A stretch of DNA of 12,329 nt from Rubrobacter sp. (GCA_016781775.1 JADDPR010000135.1:1-12329), one strand, 5' to 3'; shown: positions 1-6,520, numbered from the stretch's first letter. Notes: generated from the letters alone by a model not told the origin. Numbers and translations: made by a program.

Positions 1-185
1 GCATAAGGTTTCGGCTCTTTCCCTGTCTTCCGCAATTACTCATCAGCCGTCTAAGAGACTGGTTTTGTAGGGTTCATATAGCCGTTGCACGCGAGGCATC
101 AACCACTTAACCTACATCTGATGTAGCCTCGAGTGAGGCAAAGCCGGCTTCAACTATGGGTACGGCACGCCTCGGGAGGTCCGAG
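1..185 (+). promoter_or_regulatory. Leader region upstream of the cupin gene
   Basis: This stretch is visibly richer in A+T than the rest of the window and holds no convincing coding sequence. It contains TTGCAC at 85-90 and TAACCT at 108-113 with 17 bases between them, a weak match (about three of six bases each) to a sigma-70-type promoter. A perfect dyad at 112-126 overlaps the presumed -10/start region, as a repressor operator would. The promoter is inference; only the base composition and the dyad are directly visible. Confidence 0.3.
112..126. promoter_or_regulatory. 15-bp perfect dyad, candidate operator
   Basis: CTACATC, one central T, GATGTAG: two perfect 7-bp inverted half-sites. 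It lies about 60 bases upstream of the cupin start, in the only AT-rich leader of the first gene group. The size and symmetry suit a dimeric helix-turn-helix regulator, but I cannot name the regulator family and none is encoded in the window. A loop of one base makes an RNA hairpin unlikely, which favours a DNA-binding site. Confidence 0.45.
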
Positions 186-629
186 ATGATCGTTCGAAAA
201 GACCATGCGCCGGCGGATCCAGGAGCCGAAGGACGGGCGGAGCACTACGGCGCCCATCAGCGGCTGCGCTATTCCGACGCGGGCGGGTTGACCCAGTTCG
301 GCGCTCACGTCGAGACGCTGCAACCGGGGTCGCGTTCTTCCAATAGGCACTGGCACGAAGAGGAAGACGAGTTCCTCTTCGTCATCTCGGGCGAGGCGAC
401 CGTGATCGAGGAGGACGGCGCCCATCCGCTCGGTCCCGGCGACGCGGCCTGCTGGCCGGCGGGCGCGGCGAACGCCCACCAGGTCGTGAATCGTTCGGGC
501 GCGCCCTGCACCTACCTCATCTTCGGCACCCGGATGGCGCACGAAGTCATCCATTACCCCGACGTGGAGAAGGTCGGGTACATCGAAGGTGAGGCATGGC
601 GGTGCACCGCACAGACGACGGAGCCCTGA
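186..629 (+). CDS. Cupin domain protein
   Basis: Small single-domain cupin of 147 residues. Both cupin motifs are intact: motif 1 has H55, H57 and E62 (HWHEEEDEF) and motif 2 has the P-A-G turn followed by H98 and N102 (GDAACWPAGAANAHQVVN), giving the usual three-His-one-Glu metal site. It is probably a cytosolic metal-binding beta-barrel; the substrate cannot be told from sequence, since cupins of this size include isomerases, dioxygenases and sensor-like proteins. I chose ATG 186 because GGGAGG at 174-179 lies six bases before it; an in-frame ATG at 156 has no such site. The gene is followed by a 172-base gap before the next start, so it may be transcribed alone from the leader carrying the dyad. 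Family assignment is firm, function open. Confidence 0.85.
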   Translation: MIVRKDHAPADPGAEGRAEHYGAHQRLRYSDAGGLTQFGAHVETLQPGSRSSNRHWHEEEDEFLFVISGEATVIEEDGAHPLGPGDAACWPAGAANAHQVVNRSGAPCTYLIFGTRMAHEVIHYPDVEKVGYIEGEAWRCTAQTTEP

Positions 630-801
630 TCATGGAAGGAAAAACCGAGCAGGTCCGTCCCCTTACGTGGTGGGGGTCTAAAGCCAACCGGGTGCCATAG
701 CACCAACTACTACCCTACGCTCGATGCCGCGGCGCCTCGCGCGGTACGTCGGTCATCCCGAACCTCAACTCCACAAAACTTGCTCTAAGAGGAGGCCCAA
801 C
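630..801 (+). other. Intergenic region, no supported gene
   Basis: 172 bases between the cupin and the CoA-binding gene. A 22-codon ATG frame at 632-700 lacks a ribosome binding site and recognisable content. A small 5-bp hairpin (GGTGC, loop CATA, GCACC) lies at 691-704 with no T-tract. The last bases hold the GGAGG (791-795) of the next gene. Confidence 0.4.
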
Positions 802-1221
802 GTGCACAGGAATCCGACGGGCGAGGAGATCAAGGACCTCCTGGAGAGCTCGCGCAACATAGCGGTGGTCGGGCTCTCGGACAGCCCCTACCGCACGAGC
901 CACGCCATCGCGCGTTTCTTGCAGAACGCGGGCTACAGGATCTTCCCGGTCAACCCGAACCTTACCGGCCCGGTCCTGGGCGAGGAGCCCTACGCCACGG
1001 TCGAGGAGATCCCTGAGACGGTGGACATCGTGGACGTCTTCCGCCGGAGCGAGCTCACCCCGCCGGTCGCTCGCGACGCCGTGGCCGCGGGGGCAAAGTC
1101 CATCTGGCTCCAGCTCGGCGTCTACAACGAGGAGACCGCCCGGTACGCGCGGGAGCACGGCCTCACCGTCGTCATGGACCGCTGCATAAAGGTCGACCAC
1201 GCGGCCCTGGTGAGGCGGTAA
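802..1221 (+). CDS. CoA-binding domain protein (CoA_binding_2 / YccU type)
   Basis: A 139-residue single Rossmann-type CoA-binding domain, a common bacterial family of unproven function. Visible family marks are the nucleotide-binding turn VVGLSDSPYRTSH (residues 22-34), the GYRIFPVNPN strand (44-53), the DIVDVFRR segment (75-82), AGAKSIWLQLG (96-106) and the terminal VVMDRCIKVDH (123-133). These proteins resemble the CoA-binding part of succinyl-CoA synthetases and ADP-forming acyl-CoA synthetases but lack ligase domains. I chose GTG 802 because AAGAGGAGG ends six bases upstream and because the family normally begins just before this helix; the frame is open further upstream to 724 but that part has no family character. 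It precedes the AhpD-like gene by about 86 bases. It may be a CoA or CoA-thioester sensor; that is inference. Confidence 0.88.
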   Translation: MHRNPTGEEIKDLLESSRNIAVVGLSDSPYRTSHAIARFLQNAGYRIFPVNPNLTGPVLGEEPYATVEEIPETVDIVDVFRRSELTPPVARDAVAAGAKSIWLQLGVYNEETARYAREHGLTVVMDRCIKVDHAALVRR

Positions 1222-1307
1222 GAGATTCTGTGGGTGGCCCGGGATTTCGTCGGTCCGGACGTATCTGTAGGATGGGCATGGTCGGGAAGTTAGGAAAGGG
1301 GTAACGC

Positions 1308-1856
1308 ATATCACGAATACCGCCGTTAGAACCGGAGGACGCTCCGCGGGTATCGCAGCAGTACGTGGAGAAGGGGAAGAAGCAGACCGGCGGGCAGGTC
1401 ATCAACTTCTTCAAGCAGATGCCCGTCTCCCCCGCATCGTTCAAGGCGTACATGGATTTCTCCGGGACGCTCCAGGGCGGGGCGCTCGACCGGCAGACGC
1501 AGGAGTCCATCGCCGTCGCGGTCTCGGACTACGACGGCTGCGTTTACTGACTCTCGGTCCACTGCGCCATGGCGGAGCAAGAGGGCCTGATCAAGGACGA
1601 GATCCGGCAGGCGCAGAGCTTCGAATCGGACGACCCCAAGCGTGCGGCGGCGTTGCGCTTCGCCCGCGACGTCATCGAGAGCCGGGGGCATCCCTCGGAC
1701 GAGTCGTTCGAGGAGGTCCGCGAGGCCGGGTACACGGACGAGCAGATCATGGAGATGATCGCCAACGTCGCCCTCACCCAGTTCTCCAACTACATGAACG
1801 ACTCGATCCAGACGGACGTGGACGTCCCCGTCGTCGAGCCGACGGGCAACCGCTAG
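1308..1856 (+). pseudogene. AhpD/carboxymuconolactone-decarboxylase-like gene with TGA at the catalytic Cys (selenoprotein or nonsense pseudogene)
   Basis: The frame encodes a 182-residue peroxidase-related AhpD-core protein interrupted once, at codon 81 (TGA, 1548-1550). Around the stop it reads E66-(11)-C78-V-Y-[TGA]-L-S-V-H85. AhpD-family catalysis uses Glu, CxxC and His with exactly this spacing, so TGA replaces the second (redox) Cys. Downstream the family sequence continues undamaged (ALRFARDVIESRG, AGYTDEQIMEMIANVAL, NYMNDSIQTDVDVPVV). Upstream homology starts at SRIPPLEPEDAP, directly after an ATA at 1308 that follows AAGGGG with six bases spacing; a stop at 1302 excludes earlier starts, and the first ordinary start is GTG 1365, which would lose about 19 conserved residues. 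Sec-containing AhpD-like proteins are known, so CxxU is possible, but two anomalies in one gene also suit decay. Standard callers would see two fragments, 1365-1550 and 1569-1856. Confidence 0.75.
1551..1587 (+). promoter_or_regulatory. Hairpin just 3' of the in-frame TGA, possible SECIS-like element
   Basis: RNA starting right after the TGA can pair 1556-1560 with 1583-1587 (one G-U) and, inside it, 1562-1563 with 1576-1577 and 1565-1567 with 1572-1574, leaving apical loop CAUG (1568-1571). The loop lies about 17-20 bases past the UGA, within the range used by bacterial SECIS elements, and has one G, though at its 3' end rather than its start. GC-rich coding sequence folds easily, so this is compatible with selenocysteine insertion but does not prove it. 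Confidence 0.25.
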
Positions 1857-1872
1857 GCCCAATCATCGACCA

Positions 1873-1896
1873 CCGGGGCGGCGTCCGTCGCCCCGG
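1873..1896 (+). terminator. GC-rich hairpin between AhpD-like and ABM genes
   Basis: Perfect 8-bp stem, CCGGGGCG pairing with CGCCCCGG, with an 8-base loop. It lies 17 bases after the AhpD-like stop and just before the GGAGGT of the next gene. There is no T-tract, so it may be a weak terminator, an attenuator or a processing/stability hairpin rather than a strong intrinsic terminator. Confidence 0.4.
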
Positions 1897-1914
1897 ACCT
1901 TCGGAGGTAACCGC

Positions 1915-2202
1915 ATGGTAAGGGAGATAGCCGTCTTCGAGGTCCAGGAGGGCCAGGGCGAGAACTTCGTCGAGGCGTACAACGGGGTCGCCCACGTCCT
2001 GAACGGGGCCAAGGGCAGCCACGGCGCCACGCTCCACCGGGGGATCGAGAACCCCAGCCTGTTCACCCTGATCGTGGAGTGGGACTCCGTCGACGCTCAC
2101 ACCGCGCTCACGAAGGAGCCGGAATTCAAGGAGTTCGGGGATGCCGTCGGCCCGTTCCTCGCGGGACGCCCCGAAGTCGGCCACGTCGAAGCCGTAGGTT
2201 AG
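1915..2202 (+). CDS. Antibiotic biosynthesis monooxygenase (ABM) domain protein
   Basis: A 95-residue ferredoxin-like alpha/beta-barrel protein of the ABM/YgiN-like family. The family pattern is clear: first strand VREIAVFEVQEGQGENFVEAY, the GSHGATLHRGIENPSLFTLIVEWDSVDAHTALTKEPEFKEF core (about residues 36-74), and a final strand near EVGHVEAVG. Members act as cofactor-free monooxygenases, haem-degrading enzymes or quinone-related oxidases, usually as dimers in the cytosol; which applies here cannot be told. GGAGGT at 1903-1908 sits six bases before ATG 1915. The stop lies 11 bases before the dehalogenase start and its TAG runs into that gene's GGGGG ribosome site, suggesting coupled translation. 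Confidence 0.85.
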   Translation: MVREIAVFEVQEGQGENFVEAYNGVAHVLNGAKGSHGATLHRGIENPSLFTLIVEWDSVDAHTALTKEPEFKEFGDAVGPFLAGRPEVGHVEAVG

Positions 2203-2213
2203 GGGGCTCTGCC

Positions 2214-2882
2214 ATGCCCGTGGCGATCGCCTTCGACGTCTACGGCACCCTCGTGGACCCCCTTGAGATGGGAGAACGCCTGCGTCCCGTCGTCGGGGAG
2301 GAGCTCGCGGAGCCCATGGCGAAGCTCTGGCGAGAGAAGCAGCTCGAGTACACCTTCAGGCGCGGGCTCATGCGACGTTACGAGGATTTCAACGTCTGCA
2401 CCCGCCAGGCCCTCGACTACGCCGCGCAAGCCCTGGGGGCGAAGCTCTCGGATGAGGACCGGGGACGCCTCATCGAGGAGTACGTGAGCCTCTCGCCCTA
2501 CCCGGACGTCGCACGGGGTTTGGAGGCGATGAAGGGAGCGGGCCATACCCTCGTCGCGTTCTCCAACGGCGTCGAGGCAACGATATGGGCGCTCCTGGAG
2601 CAGGCCGGCGTCCTGCCGCTCCTCGACGATGTCGTCAGCGTGGACGACGTCTCTTCTTTCAAGCCGGACCCCGAAGTCTACCGCTACCTCTGCCGGAAGC
2701 TCGACAGGCCACCCTCGGAGGTGTGGCTCGTCTCCAGCAACCCGTTCGACGTGATCGGGGGTGAGAGCAGCGGCTTGAACGTCGCGTGGTTGCGGCGTCG
2801 ACCCGACGCCACCTTCGACCCCTGGGGCATCGAACCGGACCTCGTCGCCCCGGACCTCCTGACCCTTGCCTCGAAGCTCTGA
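2214..2882 (+). CDS. Haloacid dehalogenase, type II (L-2-haloacid dehalogenase family)
   Basis: A 222-residue HAD-superfamily hydrolase matching the haloacid dehalogenase type II group. Nucleophile D8 lies in FDVYGTLVD with T12; S117-N118 form motif II (FSNG); K150 lies in FKPDPEVY; and S175-N176-x-x-D179 lie in VSSNPFDVIGG. The YTFRRGLMRRY segment (46-56) carries an arginine where L-2-haloacid dehalogenases bind halide and carboxylate. The family hydrolyses 2-haloalkanoic acids to hydroxy acids through an aspartyl ester, though many homologues have unknown substrates. The motif set is complete and length is normal. ATG 2214 follows GGGGG (2202-2206) by seven bases; the frame is open upstream to 2079, but that part overlaps the ABM gene. 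It is in a tight run with the ABM and cyclotransferase genes. Confidence 0.9.
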   Translation: MPVAIAFDVYGTLVDPLEMGERLRPVVGEELAEPMAKLWREKQLEYTFRRGLMRRYEDFNVCTRQALDYAAQALGAKLSDEDRGRLIEEYVSLSPYPDVARGLEAMKGAGHTLVAFSNGVEATIWALLEQAGVLPLLDDVVSVDDVSSFKPDPEVYRYLCRKLDRPPSEVWLVSSNPFDVIGGESSGLNVAWLRRRPDATFDPWGIEPDLVAPDLLTLASKL

Positions 2883-2902
2883 GCAGACAGGCTCGGGCTC
2901 GT

Positions 2903-3364
2903 CTGAGACTGTTCGTCTACGGCACCCTCAAACAAGGCGAGCGCAACCACGACCGCTTCTGCCGGGGTGTTACGAAGGTCGAGGAGGCGACCGTGCGCGG
3001 CCGGCTCTACGACCTGCCCTTCGGCTTCCCCGCCCTCGTCGTCCCCGAGGAGGACGTGCACGCCGTGGGTACCGGGGACTACCTCGCGGACGCGGAGCTT
3101 CCCCATAGCATCAGGGTAGGGGAGCCCGAGGACCTCGCGGGCTGGGATGTCGTCCATGGGGAGCTTATGACCTTCGTGGACCCCGCGGAGCGCCTGCCGC
3201 GGATCGACGGGCTCGAGAGGTTCCGTCCCGGCGCAGAGAGCTTCTACACCCGCGTCCTTCTTCCCGTCACGCCCACCCGCCGGGGGCAGACCGTGCTGGC
3301 ATGGGCTTACTCGATCGGGGAGGGCTCCGGCGTGCATCTGCCCATGGGCGTGTGGCCCGGCTGA
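2903..3364 (+). CDS. Gamma-glutamylcyclotransferase-like (AIG2-like) protein
   Basis: A protein of about 153 residues of the gamma-glutamylcyclotransferase/AIG2 fold. It opens with the family signature RLFVYGTLKQGERNH, whose YGTL loop binds substrate, and carries the GEL strand (VHGELMTF) and the LPRIDGLERF segment whose Glu matches the catalytic acid position. Late strands YTRVLLPV and AWAYSI also fit. Family members turn gamma-glutamyl-amino acids or amines into 5-oxoproline, or act on related gamma-glutamyl amides. The start is odd: homologues begin two residues before LFVYG, and that codon here is CTG (2903). The only earlier in-frame ordinary start is GTG 2786, which would overlap the dehalogenase by about 97 bases and add basic, non-family sequence. 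CTG initiation helped by coupling to the stop at 2882 is my best reading. It ends four bases before the stop of a convergent gene. Confidence 0.75.
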   Translation: MRLFVYGTLKQGERNHDRFCRGVTKVEEATVRGRLYDLPFGFPALVVPEEDVHAVGTGDYLADAELPHSIRVGEPEDLAGWDVVHGELMTFVDPAERLPRIDGLERFRPGAESFYTRVLLPVTPTRRGQTVLAWAYSIGEGSGVHLPMGVWPG

Positions 3365-3367
3365 CCC

Positions 3368-3808
3368 CTAGCCCTTGAAGAGGCGGATCCAGGCCGGGAA
3401 GAAGGTGCAGACGAAGGCCAGGAGGAGCATACCGGCGAGGGCTGTGCCGTCGCGGCGGCGGGAGAAGACGAGCCAGGAGAGCGAGATCCAGAACAGCATG
3501 TTCGCCGACGCGACCCCGTAGACCCAGCGGGCGAACTTGTGCTGGTCAGCGAAGAAATCCATCTCCTCTATCCTCGGGTAATGCGTCCCCTCGTCCATCC
3601 CGGACCTGAGGAGGATGACGGGGAGCAGGTTCGCCAGGATCACGCCTCCTCCCCATCTCGTCAGGGTGCGGGATCCCCCGTAGCGCCCCCGCACGAGGTA
3701 CGTCAGCACGATCGTCATCAGCACGTTCCCGGTGGCCCCGACGTAGATCGGCACCGGAAACCGGGCCATGTCGCGCAGGTCGTCCATCTCGTTCAGTCGT
3801 TTGCTCAC
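3368..3808 (-). CDS. Predicted four-helix membrane protein, unknown function
   Basis: A 146-residue integral membrane protein that I do not recognise. Four hydrophobic segments can be seen: about residues 21-39 (IYVGATGNVLMTIVLTYLV), 53-67, 93-112 (VYGVASANMLFWISLSWLVF) and 122-140. A conserved-looking soluble loop between helices 2 and 3 (DEGTHYPRIEEMDFFADQHKFARW) is rich in acidic and aromatic residues, and basic RRR/R-x-R clusters flank the helices. There is no signal peptide or enzyme motif. GTG 3808 follows GGGAG on the minus strand by about eight bases. It lies about 108 bases downstream of the M20D gene in the same direction, with a hairpin between, and is convergent with the cyclotransferase with only three bases between stops. 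Confidence 0.7.
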   Translation of the reverse strand: MSKRLNEMDDLRDMARFPVPIYVGATGNVLMTIVLTYLVRGRYGGSRTLTRWGGGVILANLLPVILLRSGMDEGTHYPRIEEMDFFADQHKFARWVYGVASANMLFWISLSWLVFSRRRDGTALAGMLLLAFVCTFFPAWIRLFKG

Positions 3809-3842
3809 GCGCTCTGCTCCCTACTGGTTGCGGTGGCGTCAC

Positions 3843-3873
3843 GGGTGGCGAAGCTTAAAAGCTTATCCCGCCC
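3843..3873 (-). terminator. Hairpin between M20D gene and membrane protein gene
   Basis: The stem pairs GGGTGG (3843-3848) with CCGCCC (3868-3873), GA with TC, and AGCTT with AGCTT around an AAA loop, with single-base bulges on each side. It lies 44 bases after the M20D stop on the minus strand. No T-tract follows, so termination is possible but unproven; it may also separate expression of the two genes. Confidence 0.35.
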
Positions 3874-3916
3874 TGGATGCCGACGAACGGGAGCAGCGCG
3901 AGGGGGTGGATCGGCT

Positions 3917-5064
3917 TCACGACGCCCCCTCCATCAGTTTGAGCGCGGTCCCCACGTGCATCTTCACCCCGACGGGCAGGGCGTCCTCGTCGATGTCGAA
4001 GCGTGGATGATGATGTGGGTAGGTGATCCCCTTCCCCTCGTTCCCCGCCCCGACGAGATAGAACGCCCCAGGCGAGACTTGCTGGTAGGCCGAGAAGTCC
4101 TCGCCGCCCATCGTCGGCGGCATCTCTTCCAGCGTCGCCTCCCCGAAAACCTCGCGGACGGTCTCCCCTACCGCGCGCGTCACCTCGTCGTCGTTTATGA
4201 CGGGCCGGTAGCCGCGCTGGTACTCGAACTCGTACTCCGCCCCGTGGGCCGCAGTGATTCCGCGGATCACGCGCTCCATCGCCTGCGGCACCACGTCCCG
4301 GATCTCCGGCTTGAGCGTCCTGACCGTCCCGATCATCTCGACCGAGCCCGGGATGACGTTGTGCGCCGTCCCGCCGTGGAACTGCGTTACGGAGACGACC
4401 ACGTTCTCTATCGGGTCGGTCTCCCGCGAGACGACGTGCTGCACGTTGGTAACGACCTGCGCGCCGACCGCGATGGAGTCGACGGTCTGGTGCGGAAGTG
4501 CTGCGTGCCCACCCTTGCCCTTCACCACGATCTTGAACGTGTCGGGCGAGGCCATCATCGGCCCGTAAGAGACCCCGACCTTCCCAACCGGGAGGCCGCT
4601 CCACAGGTGGATCCCCACAACCCTGTCCACCCCGTCCATGACGCCCGCGCGTACCATCTCCTCCGCCCCACCCGGGTAAAGCTCCTCGGCGTGCTGGAAG
4701 AGAAAGCGGATCTCACCCCCAAGCTCGCCCTTTATCCCCACAAGCACCTTCGCCGCACCGAGCAGCATCGCCGTATGCCCGTCATGCCCGCAGGCGTGCA
4801 TCACCCCGGGGTTCTGCGAGACGAACTCGAAGTCGTTCTCCTCGGATATGGGCAGGGCATCCATATCCGCCCGCAGCGCGAGCACGGGACCCGGCCCGTC
4901 CCCGACGAGCCGCGCCACCACGCTCGTCGGCGTCGGCCGCGAGAGCTCCAGCCCCCCAAAGACTCGAGGGTCTCGTAGACGAAGCGGGAGGTCTCCTGCT
5001 CGTGGAAAGAGAGCTCCGGGTTACGATGCAGGTGGCGTCGCCAGCCGACGACCTCCTCCTTCAC
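3917..5064 (-). pseudogene. M20D amidohydrolase (N-acyl-amino-acid/peptide type), frameshifted
   Basis: Reading with one shift gives a normal M20D hydrolase of about 382 residues, a dinuclear metal enzyme that removes acyl groups from N-acyl amino acids or cleaves small peptides. The first 38 residues (VVGWRRHLHRNPELSFHEQET...LESLGG) lie in the frame starting at GTG 5064; the rest lies in another frame from LELSRPTPTSVVARL. The break falls at the six C bases at 4952-4957 (G6 on the coding strand); one extra G restores the frame and family spacing. Everything else is intact: RADMDALPI, HACGHDGHT (Cys and His ligands), HAEE, GIHLWSG, GKGGHAALP, HGGTAHNVIP, GGEDFSAY and HHPRFDIDE. Without correction the downstream part would be called as 3917-4921. 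A recent inactivation, a sequencing error, or slippery-site expression are all possible. It lies 226 bases after another M20 hydrolase in the same direction. Confidence 0.85.
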
Positions 5065-5290
5065 ACCCTCGACGAGACTCCCGATCGTTGCGGTCTCGAT
5101 GATGCCCCCCTTCTATCAACCTTATGGTCAGTTAGCGACCGCACCATCCTATACGCCCTTGCGGGGGCAGGCAATTCCGGGGCGCAAGGATGCGTTGGTC
5201 CGCGGCATCGGCGTGATCGATGCAGGCGTGCCGGCCCCTGGCCTGTGTCGTCGAGCGGTAGGAGCATTGGCCATTGCGGAGCGGCGAACG
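5065..5290 (-). other. Intergenic region between two M20 hydrolase genes
   Basis: 226 bases with no supported gene. An inverted repeat CCTTGCG (5156-5162) / CGCAAGG (5182-5188) with a 19-base spacer lies in the middle. On the minus strand a TATAGG-like -10 falls at about 5147-5152, and AAGGGGGG lies just before 5100, where the M20D frame has only ATC codons as upstream start options. The M20D gene may therefore have its own promoter here, but the elements are weak. Confidence 0.3.
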
Positions 5291-6520
5291 TCAGCGGTTC
5301 GCTAGCGTGACCAGCGTACGGCGCAGGACCTCCGCGCCGGCGGCGCAGTCCTCTTTGGAGCTCCACTCGGCGGGGTTGTGGCTGATGCCGTCCCTGGAGC
5401 GGACGAAGATCATGCCGATCGGGCAGAGCCCGATGAGCTGCATGCCGTCGTGGCCTGCCCCGCTCGGTAGCTCGCGCGGCTCGAACCCTAGCTCCTCGCA
5501 GGCGGCCCACGCGGCGGCTCTGGCCTCCTCGGAGCACGGCGCGGGGGCGAGCCTCTGGAGGGTCTCGACTCGGAAGCCCACGCCGCGCCCGGTGCAGATC
5601 TCCTTTGCCCCTTCGAGGATTCGGCTCTCCACCCCGTCGCGGACGGTCTCGTCGATGTCGCGGAGGTCCAGGGAGAGCGTGACCCGGCCGGGGATGATGT
5701 TGATGCCGCCGGGGGAGAGGTCGAGCAGGCCCACGGTCCCGACGGTGCTGCCCGTAGCGGTGGCCTCCTCCTCGATGAGGCGCATTACGGCGGCGGCCGC
5801 GGCGAGGGCGTCGCGGCGCTGGGCACCCATCGGGGTCGTGCCCGCGTGGCCGGCCTCGCCCTCGAAGGAGAGCCGGAGCCAGACGGGGCCCGCGATCCCG
5901 GTGACCACCCCTACGGGTAGGCCCGCGTCCTCCAGCACCTTGCCCTGCTCTATGTGAAGCTCTACGTAGGCCGCGACGGAGCCGGGCGGGCGAGCGGCGT
6001 CCCCGATGCGCTGGGGATCCAGCCCGTACGAGCGCATCGCCTCCGCTACCGTCGTGCCGTCCCCGTCCGTCTGGCCGAGGTCGTTGGGGCCGAGGAGGCC
6101 CGCGAGGGCGCGGCTTCCGATCATGCCGAACGAGAAGCGCGCACCCTCTTCGTCCGTGAACGCGACGACCTCCAGCGGGCGACGGGTCGCCGTGCCCTCC
6201 TCGTGCATGACCTGCGCGGCCTCGACCGCGGCGAGCACCCCGAGAGGCCCGTCGAAGTCGCCGCCATTGCGAACGGAGTCCACGTGCGAGCCCGTGAGGA
6301 CGACCGGGCCCCCCGCCTCGCTGCCCTCGCGACGCCCGATCAGGTTCCCGGCGGCGTCCTCGCGTACCTCGAGGCCCGCCTCTCTCATGTACGAGGCGAC
6401 GAGGTCTTTTGCGGCCCGCTCCTCGCCCGTGAACGAGAGGCGGGCGACGCCGCCCCCTTCGGTCCGCCCGATCTCGGCGACCTCCCGGATGCGGCGCCAG
6501 AGCCGATCTGCGTTCGTCAA
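5291..6520 (-). CDS. M20-family Zn-dependent hydrolase (N-carbamoyl-L-amino-acid hydrolase / allantoate amidohydrolase type)
   Basis: A complete 409-residue enzyme of the hydantoinase/carbamoylase group of M20 hydrolases, which hydrolyse N-carbamoyl-amino acids, allantoate or ureidoglycolate-like ureides. Metal ligands are visible: H79 in TGSHVDSV, D90 in GGDFDGPLGV, E125 in DEEGARF, H189 in ELHIEQG and H381 in GISHNPAEW. The dimerisation/substrate domain carries GEAGHAGTTPMGAQRRDAL (221-239) and GGINIIPG (271-278), and SGAGHD occurs at 353-358. The start is TTG 6520, whose bases overlap the amidase stop as TTGA, with GGAGAGGA about ten bases before; LTNADRLW matches the usual N-terminus. This four-base overlap shows tight translational coupling to the amidase. 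The exact substrate (carbamoyl amino acid, allantoate or beta-ureidopropionate) cannot be fixed by sequence alone; the neighbouring amidase and M20D enzyme favour amide/ureide nitrogen catabolism. Confidence 0.9.
   Translation of the reverse strand: MTNADRLWRRIREVAEIGRTEGGGVARLSFTGEERAAKDLVASYMREAGLEVREDAAGNLIGRREGSEAGGPVVLTGSHVDSVRNGGDFDGPLGVLAAVEAAQVMHEEGTATRRPLEVVAFTDEEGARFSFGMIGSRALAGLLGPNDLGQTDGDGTTVAEAMRSYGLDPQRIGDAARPPGSVAAYVELHIEQGKVLEDAGLPVGVVTGIAGPVWLRLSFEGEAGHAGTTPMGAQRRDALAAAAAVMRLIEEEATATGSTVGTVGLLDLSPGGINIIPGRVTLSLDLRDIDETVRDGVESRILEGAKEICTGRGVGFRVETLQRLAPAPCSEEARAAAWAACEELGFEPRELPSGAGHDGMQLIGLCPIGMIFVRSRDGISHNPAEWSSKEDCAAGAEVLRRTLVTLANR

Noticed and set aside
632..700. 22-codon ATG frame after the cupin (starts MEGKTEQV)
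   Set aside because: No ribosome binding site and no recognisable peptide family; too short to support.
1272..1304. Ten-codon ATG frame just upstream of the AhpD-like gene and in the same frame
   Set aside because: It ends at TAA 1302 before the homologous region, so it cannot be the true start; no evidence that it is a leader peptide.
3539..4978. 479-codon plus-strand open frame
   Set aside because: Antisense to the membrane protein and M20D genes; composition is His/Arg/Pro-rich with no family motif.
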